Origin: Mesorhizobium sp. 113-3-3
GTDB lineage: Bacteria; Pseudomonadota; Alphaproteobacteria; Rhizobiales; Rhizobiaceae
DNA length: 64,000 nt
Direction: 5' to 3'
NCBI RefSeq assembly: GCF_016756495.1
Contig: NZ_AP023243.1
Location: 1 to 64,000 of the forward strand
Shown here: positions 8,991 through 19,614 of the stretch, piece after piece
Layout of the letters: each line of letters starts with the position of its first letter
How positions within the stretch are numbered: position 1 is the stretch's first letter
Made by a program: the position numbers and the translations under genes
Notes under the pieces: generated by a model
Database searches by the model: none
What the model was told of the DNA's origin: nothing
Seen by the model: the letters and a program-made list of their open reading frames with translations, nothing else

Positions 8991-10211
8991 ATGAGACGTG
9001 TCGTAGTCACAGGCCTCGGCATCGTGTCGTCGATCGGCAACAATGCCAACGAGGTACAGACCTCGCTGCATGACGCCAGATCCGGCATCAGCTTTTCCGA
9101 TTCCTTCGCCGAGCACGGCTTCCGCTGCCAGGTCTGGGGCGCGCCGACGCTCGACCCCTCCGCCATGATCGATCGCCGCGCGATGCGCTTCCTGAGCCAG
9201 GGCGCGGCCTGGAACCACGTCGCCATGGACCAGGCGATCGCCGATGCGGGCCTTGGCGAAAGCGACATCACCAATGATCGCACCGGCATCGTCATGGGCT
9301 CGGGCGGCCCCTCCACCCGCACCATCGTCGAGGCGGCCGAAACCACGCTGAAGAACGGCAGCCCCAAGCGCATCGGCCCCTTCGCCGTGCCAAAGGCGAT
9401 GTCGTCGACCGCGTCGGCAACGCTGGCCACATGGTTCAAGATCCACGGCGTCAACTATTCGATCTCATCGGCCTGCTCGACCTCGGCGCATTGCATCGGC
9501 AACGCCTATGAGCTCATCCAGTGGGGCAAGCAGGATGTCATGTTTGCCGGCGGCCACGAGGATCTCGACTGGACGATGTCGGACCTGTTCGACGCCATGG
9601 GCGCCATGTCGTCGAAGTTCAACGACCGGGCTTCCGCCGCATCGCGCGCCTATGACGCCAATCGCGACGGCTTCGTCATTGCCGGTGGCGCGGGCGTGCT
9701 CATCCTGGAGGAACTTGAACACGCCAAGGCGCGCGGCGCCAAGATCTACGCCGAGATCGTCGGCTACGGCGCGACTTCTGACGGCTACGACATGGTGGCC
9801 CCTTCCGGCGAAGGCGCGGTCCGCTGCATGCGCCAGGCGCTGGCGACGGTTTCAACGCCGGTCGACTACATCAACACCCATGGCACTTCGACGCCGGTTG
9901 GGGATTCCAAGGAAATGGGCGCCATCCGCGAGGTGTTCGGCGAGAAGATGCCGTTCATCACCTCGACGAAGTCGCTGACCGGCCATTCGCTGGGCGCGGC
10001 CGGCGTTCAGGAGTCCATCTATTCGATCCTGATGATGCAAGGCGGCTTCATCGGCGAGAGCGCCCATATCGAGACCCTCGACCCCGAATTCGAAGGCATG
10101 CCGATCGTGCGCAAGCGCATCGACAACGCCAAGATCGACACCGTCCTGTCAAATTCCTTCGGTTTCGGTGGCACCAACGCAACGCTCGTTTTCCAGCGCT
10201 ATTCCGCTTAA
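8991..10211 (+). CDS. fabB: 3-oxoacyl-ACP synthase I FabB
   Basis: FabB condenses malonyl-ACP with acyl-ACP and is needed to elongate the cis-3-decenoyl intermediate made by FabA. The 406-residue thiolase-fold enzyme has its Cys-His-His triad in [25 protein letters not shown] and TGHSLGAAG, followed by the Gly-rich [12 protein letters not shown]. The ATG at 8991 is preceded by a strong GGAAGGAG site; an in-frame TTG at 8985 lies inside the spacer. It is the middle gene of fabA-fabB-fabI. Confidence 0.97.
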   Translation: MRRVVVTGLGIVSSIGNNANEVQTSLHDARSGISFSDSFAEHGFRCQVWGAPTLDPSAMIDRRAMRFLSQGAAWNHVAMDQAIADAGLGESDITNDRTGIVMGSGGPSTRTIVEAAETTLKNGSPKRIGPFAVPKAMSSTASATLATWFKIHGVNYSISSACSTSAHCIGNAYELIQWGKQDVMFAGGHEDLDWTMSDLFDAMGAMSSKFNDRASAASRAYDANRDGFVIAGGAGVLILEELEHAKARGAKIYAEIVGYGATSDGYDMVAPSGEGAVRCMRQALATVSTPVDYINTHGTSTPVGDSKEMGAIREVFGEKMPFITSTKSLTGHSLGAAGVQESIYSILMMQGGFIGESAHIETLDPEFEGMPIVRKRIDNAKIDTVLSNSFGFGGTNATLVFQRYSA

Positions 10212-10242
10212 GGCCAGCGGTTTTCTAAGAGGATTGCCTGCC

Positions 10243-11046
10243 ATGGACGGATTGATGAAGGGCAAGCGCGGGCTTGTCATGGGCGTTGCCAACGATCATT
10301 CGATAGCTTGGGGCATTGCCCAGAAATTGTCCGAACATGGGGCGGAGCTCGCCTTCACCTACCAGGGCGAGGCCTTCGGCCGCCGGGTCAAGCCGCTGGC
10401 CGACAGGCTCGGCGCCTCGCTGGTCGTTCCCTGCGATGTCGAGGACAGCGCCTCGGTCGCCGCCACGTTCGAGACGCTCGGCAAGGAATGGGGCGGGCTG
10501 GACTTCGTCGTCCACGCCATCGGCTTTTCCGACAAGAATGAGCTGAAGGGCCTCTACGCCGACACCAGCCGCGACAATTTCGTCCGCACAATGGTGATAT
10601 CCTGCTACTCCTTCACCGAGGTGGCCCGCAACGCCGCGGCACTGATGACGGATGGCGGCTCGATGATCACGCTGACCTATGCCGGTTCGGTCCGCGTCAT
10701 GCCGAACTACAATGTCATGGGCGTCGCCAAGGCCGGCCTCGAGGCCAGCGTGCGCTACCTTGCCAACGACTACGGTCCGCGCGGCATCCGGGTGAACGGC
10801 ATCTCGGCTGGCCCGGTGCGCACGCTCGCCGGCGCCGGCATTTCGGACGCCCGTCACATGTTCTCCTACCAGCAGCGCAACTCGCCGCTGCGCCGCACGG
10901 TGACCATCGACGAGGTCGGCGGTTCGGCGCTTTATTTGCTGTCCGACCTCTCCTCGGGCGTCACCGGCGAAATCCACTATGTCGATTCCGGCTATCACAT
11001 CGTCTCGATGCCGACGCTCGACGAGTTGAAGCAGACGGATGGTTAA
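10243..11046 (+). CDS. fabI: Enoyl-ACP reductase FabI (NADH)
   Basis: FabI catalyses the last reductive step of fatty-acid elongation and is the usual triclosan target. The SDR-like N-terminus reads KGLVMGV-type (LVMGVANDHSIAWGIA) near residue 10, and the catalytic Tyr-x6-Lys appears in NYNVMGVAKAGLEA near residue 160. Length (267 aa) is typical. The ATG at 10243 is preceded by AAGAGGA; a second ATG at 10255 is also reasonable. It lies 31 bp after fabB, so the three genes form one unit. FabI identity rests on the SIAWGIA and NVMGVAK motifs. Confidence 0.95.
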   Translation: MDGLMKGKRGLVMGVANDHSIAWGIAQKLSEHGAELAFTYQGEAFGRRVKPLADRLGASLVVPCDVEDSASVAATFETLGKEWGGLDFVVHAIGFSDKNELKGLYADTSRDNFVRTMVISCYSFTEVARNAAALMTDGGSMITLTYAGSVRVMPNYNVMGVAKAGLEASVRYLANDYGPRGIRVNGISAGPVRTLAGAGISDARHMFSYQQRNSPLRRTVTIDEVGGSALYLLSDLSSGVTGEIHYVDSGYHIVSMPTLDELKQTDG

Positions 11047-11152
11047 CCAGTCCGGAAACGGATCAAGGCGACCCGCTTTGGGCAACCGTTTCGGAAAATG
11101 GCCATTTTTCCAGTAAAGAGAATAATCTTCTCCAGTAAAATTGGATATATTC

Positions 11153-11181
11153 GCGGAAACTCATTTTAAGAAGATTTCCGC
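11153..11181. promoter_or_regulatory. Inverted repeat upstream of the GGDEF-EAL gene
   Basis: GCGGAAA and TTTCCGC form a perfect 7-bp inverted repeat with a 15-bp AT-rich spacer, ending 30 bp before the start codon at 11212. The surrounding 100 bp is unusually AT-rich for this genome and contains the word CCAGTAAA twice. It may be an operator or a promoter element. A 14-bp palindrome, AAAATGGCCATTTT, at 11095-11108 may terminate fabI transcription. Confidence 0.35.
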
Positions 11182-11211
11182 TATAGAGTCCCGTAATCTG
11201 GGGACCTTTGA

Positions 11212-12756
11212 ATGCCTGCCGTCAGCAACCCGAAGCGAACACCGGTGTTCCGACTGCTCACGATAGCAAGTTCGGGCATTGGCAGTTTCGTGCTTGGCAT
11301 CTGGGGCCTGAAGCACGGTCTAGGCGACGGCTTTGCCGGCATATCAATGGACATGATGGTCGCGATCATGGCAGCGCTTTGCGCGCTGGCGGCGTCGGTG
11401 GCGGCCATGTCGTTCTTCGCCGGCGTCGATGAATCGGCCGATTTCGTCTTCAACGAAACCCATTTCGACAAGCTGACCGGCCTGCTGGCGCGCCCGGCGA
11501 TGGTCGGCAAGGTCGCCGAGGCGGCATGCGCGACAAGCCGGACCGGGGAGCCGGTGTTCCTGATCGACATCGACATCGACCGGTTCAAGCAGATCAACGA
11601 CGCCATCAGCTATACGCAAGGCGACGAGTTGATCCGCGCCTTCACCAGGCGGCTACAGGCCTGCGTGCCCCCACGCGCCCTGATCGGGCGTATCGGCGCC
11701 GGCGAGTTCGCGGTGCTGCTTGCGGATCATCAGATCCAGGGAACGATGGAGAGCATGGTCGAAAGGCTCATCGACGAAATGATGGAGCCCTATGAACTGA
11801 GCACCCATCAGCAATCGGTGAGCCTGTCGGTGGGTATCGTGGCCATGCCCAAGGACGGCGTCGATCCGGTGCTTCTCCTGCGCCGCTCCAACCTGGCGCT
11901 GCAGAATGCGCGCGCCGGCGGGGTCGGCAACTGGTCGGTCTTCGACAGCGAAATGGGGCGTGTCGCCGATTATCGGCAATGGGTCGAATCCGAACTGCAC
12001 ACCGCTTTCGAGCGGGGAGACTTCGACCTCCACTACCAGCCGCAGCTCGACCTGCCGACCGGCCGTATCATCGGCTATGAAGCGCTGATCCGCTGGAATC
12101 ATCCCGAACGCGGCGTGATCCCGCCCATGGAGTTCATCCAGATCGCCGAGGAAACCGGCATGATCAACCCGATCGGCGAATGGGTTCTGCGCAAGGCCTG
12201 CAGCGACGCCCGGCATTTGCCCGACGACTGTTTCGTCGCCGTCAACATCTCGCCGGTTCAGTTCATGACCAAAGACTTCGTCGGCGTTGTGCGCGACACC
12301 ATGCGGGCCACCGGCATCAAGCCGTCGCGGCTGGAGCTGGAAGTCACCGAGACGGCGATGATGCAGGACCGCGACCGTGCGGCCGCCATCCTGAAAGAGC
12401 TTGCCGAAATGGGCATCTCGGTCGCCGTCGACGATTTCGGCACCGGCTATTCCAATCTGAGCTACCTGATCGATTTCTCGTTCGGCAAGCTGAAGATCGA
12501 CCGTTCCTTCGTCAGCCGCATCGATACCGATTCCAGCTCCGGCGCCGTCGTCTCAACCATTGTCGGGCTTTCTCGCGCGCTCGGCGTCAGCATCATCGCC
12601 GAAGGTGTCGAGACCGAGAGCCAGGCGACGCTCCTGCGGGCCGCCGGCTGCGAAGTGGTGCAGGGCTACCTGTTCGGTCGGCCCGCGCCGCTCAAGTTCA
12701 GGCTTGGCGACGAGCACGCGACCGACGAGGTCCGGCGCGTCGCCAACCTGCACTGA
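11212..12756 (+). CDS. Membrane GGDEF-EAL protein, probable c-di-GMP phosphodiesterase
   Basis: The 514-residue protein has two hydrophobic segments near residues 15-35 and 45-70, a GGDEF domain around 85-250 and an EAL domain from about 265 to 505. The GGDEF signature is degenerate (RIGAGEFAVLL, so GAGEF), which argues against cyclase activity. The EAL domain keeps YEALIRWNHP, ITPVQF-type NISPVQFM, VTETAMM and VDDFGTGYSNLSYL, so cleavage of cyclic di-GMP is likely. The degenerate domain might bind GTP and tune the EAL domain. The gene stands alone and is convergent with the methyltransferase gene downstream. Confidence 0.88.
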   Translation: MPAVSNPKRTPVFRLLTIASSGIGSFVLGIWGLKHGLGDGFAGISMDMMVAIMAALCALAASVAAMSFFAGVDESADFVFNETHFDKLTGLLARPAMVGKVAEAACATSRTGEPVFLIDIDIDRFKQINDAISYTQGDELIRAFTRRLQACVPPRALIGRIGAGEFAVLLADHQIQGTMESMVERLIDEMMEPYELSTHQQSVSLSVGIVAMPKDGVDPVLLLRRSNLALQNARAGGVGNWSVFDSEMGRVADYRQWVESELHTAFERGDFDLHYQPQLDLPTGRIIGYEALIRWNHPERGVIPPMEFIQIAEETGMINPIGEWVLRKACSDARHLPDDCFVAVNISPVQFMTKDFVGVVRDTMRATGIKPSRLELEVTETAMMQDRDRAAAILKELAEMGISVAVDDFGTGYSNLSYLIDFSFGKLKIDRSFVSRIDTDSSSGAVVSTIVGLSRALGVSIIAEGVETESQATLLRAAGCEVVQGYLFGRPAPLKFRLGDEHATDEVRRVANLH

Positions 12757-12774
12757 AGGCGATACCGCCCCGTT

Positions 12775-13785
12775 TCAACGACACGCGACAAACACCTTGA
12801 ACATGCCGTCGCGGGCAAGCTCCGCGTGGCTGGCAAAAGCGGCCGACAGCACGGGCTCGTAGGGAAGCTGGCGATTGGCGACCATGAACAGCCTGCCGCC
12901 TGGCTTCAACGCCTTGGCCGCCGCGCGGATCATACCGGCGCCGATCTCCGGCTCGGCCGCACGGCTGCGATGAAAGGGTGGGTTCATGGCGATGACGTCG
13001 TAACGGCGCTCGACAGGCTCGGCGAGCAGATCCGTCCAGAAGAAGCCTTGCGCCACTGTGTTGGCGAGGTTGCCCTTGGCCGCCTCCAGCGCATCGAAAT
13101 CGGCTTCGTAAAGATCAAGCGCCGACAAGCCTGGCGAGCGGGCAGCCATCTCAGCGGCCACATAACCCCAACCGGCGCAGAAATCGGCCGCATTGCCGCG
13201 CAGGTCGCCGGGCAGGTTGTCGACCAGCAGTTTCGAACCCGCGTCGATGCGGTCGAAGGAGAACATGCCGGGTGCGGTGCGGAACCGCTCCTCGATCAGC
13301 ATAGTGGGATTGGCGGCGCGAAGCGTGGCGGCGGCCCGCATGTCCGCAGGGCGGTGCAGCCAGAAGGCGATGCCGTGATATTTCGGCATATGGCCGTCGA
13401 GCGGCACGAGTTCGTCGACGCGCTTGCGCAGGCTGGCAATGCCGTCGTCCTTGCCGCCGGCGACGACGACAAGTCCGCCCGGCGCCACGCGCTCGAGCGC
13501 CTCGGCGATACGCAGTTCGTTCTGGCCGCGATGACGGCCGGCGAGCACCAGGGCGGCATCAAAGCCGTCGCCCTCGGTTCGCGGCGTGACGGTAAAGCCC
13601 GCCGCCTGCAACGCGCGGAAATGCGGCCGAAAACTCTGTACGAGATGCAGCGTGGCCTCGAACCCCGACGGCAAGCGCGGGCCGGGCTCGGCGCCGAGGA
13701 AGAGGATACGCTCGCCCTTTCGCGGCAAGGCAAGAGCCTCAGCCTCGAACGGATGGAAAAGCGTCTTCAGCGCTTCAGCGGGCAT
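12775..13785 (-). CDS. rsmC: RsmC-like class I methyltransferase (16S rRNA m2G1207 type)
   Basis: The 336-residue protein has the two-domain RsmC/MTS layout: a degenerate N-terminal half and a catalytic C-terminal half. The latter shows a SAM-binding strand (NAADFCAGWGYVAAEMA), an acidic end of strand 2 (LDLYEADFDALEAAKGN) and the N6/N2-guanine methyltransferase motif MNPPFHRS. It probably methylates G1207 of 16S rRNA. It lies on the minus strand after the pnp terminator, so it is likely transcribed separately. The RsmC name is an inference from motif and architecture. Confidence 0.75.
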   Translation of the reverse strand: MPAEALKTLFHPFEAEALALPRKGERILFLGAEPGPRLPSGFEATLHLVQSFRPHFRALQAAGFTVTPRTEGDGFDAALVLAGRHRGQNELRIAEALERVAPGGLVVVAGGKDDGIASLRKRVDELVPLDGHMPKYHGIAFWLHRPADMRAAATLRAANPTMLIEERFRTAPGMFSFDRIDAGSKLLVDNLPGDLRGNAADFCAGWGYVAAEMAARSPGLSALDLYEADFDALEAAKGNLANTVAQGFFWTDLLAEPVERRYDVIAMNPPFHRSRAAEPEIGAGMIRAAAKALKPGGRLFMVANRQLPYEPVLSAAFASHAELARDGMFKVFVACR

Positions 13786-13803
13786 AGAAATGCTCCCAGA
13801 GTC

Positions 13804-13852
13804 TTACGCAATTCCCGGGGGAAAGCGCTTCATACTTTCCTGGAACTGCTCC
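13804..13852 (-). repeat. Interspersed rhizobial-type repeat, copy B
   Basis: Read on the minus strand this stretch gives AGTTCCAGGAAAGTATGAAG, CGCTTTCCCCCGGGAATTGCG and TAAGAC. It shares the AGCGCTTTCCC and AATTGCGT blocks with 1661-1738 near dnaA. It sits between pnp and the methyltransferase gene, next to the pnp terminator. Family membership is inferred from two copies only. Confidence 0.5.
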
Positions 13853-13856
13853 AAAC

Positions 13857-13885
13857 GAAAACGGGCGCGACATAAGCCGCGCCCG
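13857..13885 (-). terminator. Rho-independent terminator of pnp
   Basis: CGGGCGCG at 13862-13869 and CGCGCCCG at 13878-13885 form a perfect 8-bp stem with an 8-base loop. On the minus strand it is followed by TTTTCGTTT, and on the plus strand by CTTCGATTTTT, so it could work both ways. It lies 24 bp after the pnp stop codon. Confidence 0.85.
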
Positions 13886-13908
13886 CTTCGATTTTTCTGT
13901 CAGATCGC

Positions 13909-16056
<2,148 letters not shown>

Positions 16057-16206
16057 GTCTTGTCCTTTGTATGAGGAAGGGCCGCGCCGTTTCAGCGTGC
16101 GCGGGTGCTCTTTCCTCTGGCTTCCTTTCTCGGGCAGCCACGGGCAAGACAACGGGAGGCTCGGCTTTGTCGGCACGGTGGCCAAACGAGCGTCCTGCAA
16201 TCCTGC

Positions 16207-16257
16207 CCCATGACCGTCCATGGGTGGCTTAGAGTGGCCCTCTGCGCGCTCTAAGCC
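16207..16257 (-). promoter_or_regulatory. Tandem hairpins in the pnp leader
   Basis: The 408-bp gap between rpsO and pnp holds no gene. Two perfect inverted repeats lie in it: CCCATG/CATGGG at 16207-16212 and 16219-16224, and GGCTTAGAG/CTCTAAGCC at 16226-16234 and 16249-16257. They are 150-200 bp upstream of the pnp start. In E. coli the pnp leader forms an RNase III-cut hairpin used for autoregulation; a similar role here is inferred. Confidence 0.4.
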
Positions 16258-16425
16258 GGATATGGCCAATCGATCGATCGGCCCGCGCATGACCCCGAAA
16301 CCCACGGCTTGCGGAACGCGTCATGCGCAATTCAACTTTGCGGAGCGTCCGTCCGGCATCCCGATGGGGTGCGCGGCGCTCCAGTCCTGCATTCGAGATC
16401 GGATTGGTCCTCGGCTCGAATGCGC

Positions 16426-16458
16426 GACCGGCGGACTCCTTGAGAGAGCCCGCCGGTC
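16426..16458 (-). terminator. Hairpin just after rpsO
   Basis: GACCGGCGG at 16426-16434 and CCGCCGGTC at 16450-16458 form a perfect 9-bp stem with a 15-base loop, starting six bases after the rpsO stop. There is no T tract, so it may be a processing or partial-termination element between rpsO and pnp rather than a full terminator. Confidence 0.55.
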
Positions 16459-16464
16459 AATTCG

Positions 16465-16734
16465 TCAACGGCGCAGACCGAGCTTCTCGATCAGTGTCTG
16501 ATAGCGCGCGTCGTCCTTGCGCTTGAGGTAATCAAGCAGGCTGCGGCGCTGGGACACGAGAGCGAGCAGACCACGGCGGGAATGGTTATCCTTCTTGTGG
16601 TCCTTGAAATGGTCGGTCAGGTTCTTGATGCGCTCGGAAAGGATGGCCACCTGGACTTCCGGAGACCCGGTATCGCCCTTGGCGGTCGCGAATTCACCCA
16701 TCAATTCCTTTTTGCGCTCGGCAGTAATCGACAT
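16465..16734 (-). CDS. rpsO: 30S ribosomal protein S15
   Basis: S15 binds the central domain of 16S rRNA early in 30S assembly. The 89-residue product matches the family length exactly and contains the signature [32 protein letters not shown] and the C-terminal LIEKLGLRR. The ATG giving [12 protein letters not shown] is the family start; the longer open frame upstream is unrelated. It lies between corA and pnp on the minus strand, with its own 180-bp upstream region that probably carries a promoter. Confidence 0.98.
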   Translation of the reverse strand: MSITAERKKELMGEFATAKGDTGSPEVQVAILSERIKNLTDHFKDHKKDNHSRRGLLALVSQRRSLLDYLKRKDDARYQTLIEKLGLRR

Positions 16735-16917
16735 CGTGTTTTTCCTTATCAGTTTGAGGAAACGGGTCGCCCTCAGCCGGGATGTCGTCCAGCAGGGGCC
16801 GGTGCAAGCAAAGCGTCGTGGCGCAATGCTGCGGCGCATATAGTGCAATTCCCGGCAAAACACCAGCCCAATTCACCAAGCCGGCTTTTCAGCTCCAAAT
16901 GCCAAGTTTTGTCGCCT

Positions 16918-18012
16918 TTAGAGCCATTTCTTCCACTTGAAGAAGGCAATCAGGCCGACCGCGACAAGCAGCATGAAGACGAGTGCCGCCGGATAACCAT
17001 AGTAGGCCCGCAGTTCCGGCATGTTCCATGGCGAGGTATCGGGACTGAAATTCATGCCCCAGACGCCGACCAGGAAGGTGAGCGGCATGAAGATTACCGA
17101 GACGATGGTGAGATAGCTGATGACGTCGTTGGTGCGTGCCTGGCTCAGCGACAGATGCATCTCGATCAGCCCGGTCAGCATGTCGCGCTGATTTTCGACC
17201 AGTTCGATCAATCGCAGCGAATGATCAAGCGTGTCGTTGAGGAAGACCTTGGTCTCGGCTTTCACAAAGGGCACGTCGTTACGGATCATCGTCGCCAGTG
17301 CATCGCGCATGGGCCAAAGCACGCCCTTCAACACGTTGGCGTCACGCCGCAACTCATGCAGCTGCCTCATCTGGTGTTTGTGCGGCGTGTGCAGCATCTC
17401 GTCCTCGATGCCGTCGACCATTTCTCCGGCCGCTTCGATCGGCGGGAAATAGCTGTCGACTATGGCGTCGATCAGCGCATAGGCAAGATAGTCAGCACCG
17501 CGTGCACGCAAGCGGTTGGGCATCGAGCTTTCGATGCGCTTGCGCACCGGGTCGAACGGATCGCCCTCCCGCTCCTGAAAAGTGACGACAAAGTTCTTGC
17601 CGAAGAAGACGGCTATCTGTTCGTAGCGGTGGGCGGTGACATCGTCGATCATCCTGACGACGACGAAGGCATGGTCTTCGAAGAAATCCACCTTCGGCCG
17701 CTGGCCGGTGTTGACGACATCCTCCAGGGCCAGCGGATGCAGGTTGAAAATGCGGCCGATCTCTTCGATCAGCTGGATGTTGGCGAGGCCGGTACAGTCG
17801 AGCCAGATGACCGGCCATTTGTCGCAATTGGCACTGACGTCGTCGATGCTGGCATTGTCGATGGTCCTGAACTTCTGCGGCGAGATCAAGGTCAGCCGCA
17901 ATTCGGAGCGTCGCGCCGCCGGGTCGGCAATCAGCGTGCCCGGCGAAGCGCCGACCGGCGGCCGCCTCGTCTTCACCGGCGCCCGCTTTTTCACCGCCTC
18001 GGCCATAGCCAT
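16918..18012 (-). CDS. corA: CorA-family magnesium/cobalt transporter
   Basis: CorA is a pentameric inner-membrane channel for Mg2+ and Co2+. The 364-residue protein has a long cytoplasmic N-terminal domain, a long helix around residues 220-290 and two C-terminal membrane segments. The selectivity motif appears as VWGMNFSPD near residue 318 between them, and the positively charged C-terminus KWKKWL is typical. The start at 18012 has a second ATG six bases later. It lies between truB and rpsO, an unusual position, since these two are often neighbours in the nusA-infB-pnp superoperon. Confidence 0.93.
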   Translation of the reverse strand: MAMAEAVKKRAPVKTRRPPVGASPGTLIADPAARRSELRLTLISPQKFRTIDNASIDDVSANCDKWPVIWLDCTGLANIQLIEEIGRIFNLHPLALEDVVNTGQRPKVDFFEDHAFVVVRMIDDVTAHRYEQIAVFFGKNFVVTFQEREGDPFDPVRKRIESSMPNRLRARGADYLAYALIDAIVDSYFPPIEAAGEMVDGIEDEMLHTPHKHQMRQLHELRRDANVLKGVLWPMRDALATMIRNDVPFVKAETKVFLNDTLDHSLRLIELVENQRDMLTGLIEMHLSLSQARTNDVISYLTIVSVIFMPLTFLVGVWGMNFSPDTSPWNMPELRAYYGYPAALVFMLLVAVGLIAFFKWKKWL

Positions 18013-18056
18013 ATGCCCCTCGAGGGTAGAGTCGACGTGAAGTTAGCCGAGAGCCG

Positions 18057-19034
18057 TCAACCGGCAAAGACCCGCTTGGGCTTGAACATGCCTTGTTCGA
18101 TCGCGCCGATGGCAACCAGCTTGCCGCGAGCCGTCGCGCAGGCTTCCTCAGCCTCGACAGGCGCATCGCGGCCGCGAATGATGACGGGGTTGCCGAGGCG
18201 GATCTTGGTCGCCGCATCGTCGCTGATGGCGATCTGCGGCAGGCAGTCGAGAGCCGCTGACGTGTCGACCAAAAGCGCGTCGATCGCGCCGAAGTCTATC
18301 GGCACGTCAATCGCATCGGCATCGTCGGCGGGCTCAGGCTTGTCTTCGCCCGGTGCGCCGAAGCGGGCCGCCTCGAGCTCGGCGATGGTGACGAAATCTT
18401 CAGACGTGAACGGCTCGACCTCGACCCGGCGCAAATCGCTGATATGGCCGAAGCAGCCGAGGTCGCGGCCCATGTCGCGGGCCAGCGAGCGCACATAGGT
18501 ACCCTTGCCGCATTCAACCTCGAAAACGGTGTGATCGGCGTGGTGCTCGATGATATCCAAACGGCCGATCTCGATCTCGCGCGCGGGAATGTCGACCGTC
18601 TCGCCTTCGCGGGCGAGGTCGTAGGCGCGTTCGCCCGCTATCTTGATGGCCGAGAATTGCGGCGGCGTCTGCATGATCAGGCCGGTGTATTTTGGCAGCA
18701 GCGCCTTCACCTCGGCTTCCGCCGGACGCAGGTCGGAACTCTTGGTCACCGGCCCTTCAAGGTCGTCGGTCGAGCGCTCCTGCCCCCAGGCGACGGTGAA
18801 GCGGTAGATCTTGGCGCCGTCCTGCACATAGGGCACGGTCTTGGTGGCTTCGCCTAGCGCGATCGGCAGCATGCCGGACGCCAGCGGATCGAGCGTGCCG
18901 GCATGGCCGGCCTTTTCCGCCTGGAACAGCCATTTGATCTTGGAGACGGCCTCGGTCGAGCCCATGCCGACCGGCTTGTCCAGCACCACCCAGCCGGAAA
19001 CCGGCCGGCCCTTCTTCTTGCCGCGGCGCCCCAT
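18057..19034 (-). CDS. truB: tRNA pseudouridine(55) synthase TruB
   Basis: TruB makes pseudouridine 55 in the T-loop of nearly all tRNAs. The 325-residue protein starts with [19 protein letters not shown] and carries the catalytic Asp in [20 protein letters not shown] near residue 48. The C-terminal part contains a PUA-like region after residue 245. Its ATG overlaps the rbfA stop codon (TAATG), so translation is coupled. It is the last gene of the rimP-nusA-infB-rbfA run. Confidence 0.96.
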   Translation of the reverse strand: MGRRGKKKGRPVSGWVVLDKPVGMGSTEAVSKIKWLFQAEKAGHAGTLDPLASGMLPIALGEATKTVPYVQDGAKIYRFTVAWGQERSTDDLEGPVTKSSDLRPAEAEVKALLPKYTGLIMQTPPQFSAIKIAGERAYDLAREGETVDIPAREIEIGRLDIIEHHADHTVFEVECGKGTYVRSLARDMGRDLGCFGHISDLRRVEVEPFTSEDFVTIAELEAARFGAPGEDKPEPADDADAIDVPIDFGAIDALLVDTSAALDCLPQIAISDDAATKIRLGNPVIIRGRDAPVEAEEACATARGKLVAIGAIEQGMFKPKRVFAG

Positions 19035-19489
19035 TATTCGCTGTCCTTGTCGTCTTTGGCCCTGTCGTCTTTGGCCCCGTCATCCTTGGTCTTGTCGTCG
19101 TCCGCATCGAGATCGCGCGCCACTTCGGGCGACTTCAGGAGATCGTTGATCCTGGCGAAATTGTCGAAGGACGTGTCGAGCTTGAAGCGGAACTCCGGCA
19201 TGAATTTCATCTGCCGCAAGGCGCCGGAGACACGGCCCCGGACAAATTTCGCATGCTTGTTCAGCGCCTCGACAACCGCATCCGTATCCTTTGCGCCGAG
19301 CGGCGAGACGAAAGCGGTGGCAACCCTCAGGTCGGGCGACATGCGCACTTCCGAGACCGAAACCACGGTGTTTTCGATCAGCGGATCGATGATCTCGCCG
19401 CGCTGCAAGGTTTCGGAGAGCGCATGGCGCACCTGTTCGGCAACGCGCAGCATACGCTGGGACGGGCTGGATGTGGTTGGACGGGGCAT
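19034..19489 (-). CDS. rbfA: 30S ribosome-binding factor RbfA with acidic-basic tail
   Basis: RbfA binds immature 30S subunits and helps process the 16S 5' end. The KH-like domain occupies residues 10-120 with [21 protein letters not shown] and [17 protein letters not shown]. The ATG at 19489 gives [13 protein letters not shown]; the longer open frame adds unconserved residues. After residue 130 the protein ends in short repeats of the type [17 protein letters not shown]. Such charged tails vary between species and are probably disordered. Upstream is infB (125 bp gap) and downstream truB overlaps by one base. Confidence 0.95.
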   Translation of the reverse strand: MPRPTTSSPSQRMLRVAEQVRHALSETLQRGEIIDPLIENTVVSVSEVRMSPDLRVATAFVSPLGAKDTDAVVEALNKHAKFVRGRVSGALRQMKFMPEFRFKLDTSFDNFARINDLLKSPEVARDLDADDDKTKDDGAKDDRAKDDKDSE

Positions 19490-19614
19490 TTTTCTCAATC
19501 CTGAAAGCGTGAGGCGCGGGATAGGACCGCGCCGCATGTCTCAAACGGGTCATTCTCAAAGGCTTTAGGCGGCGGTCTTTCGACCACCGCCCGGTACCGA
19601 CAAGTCACGCGAAC

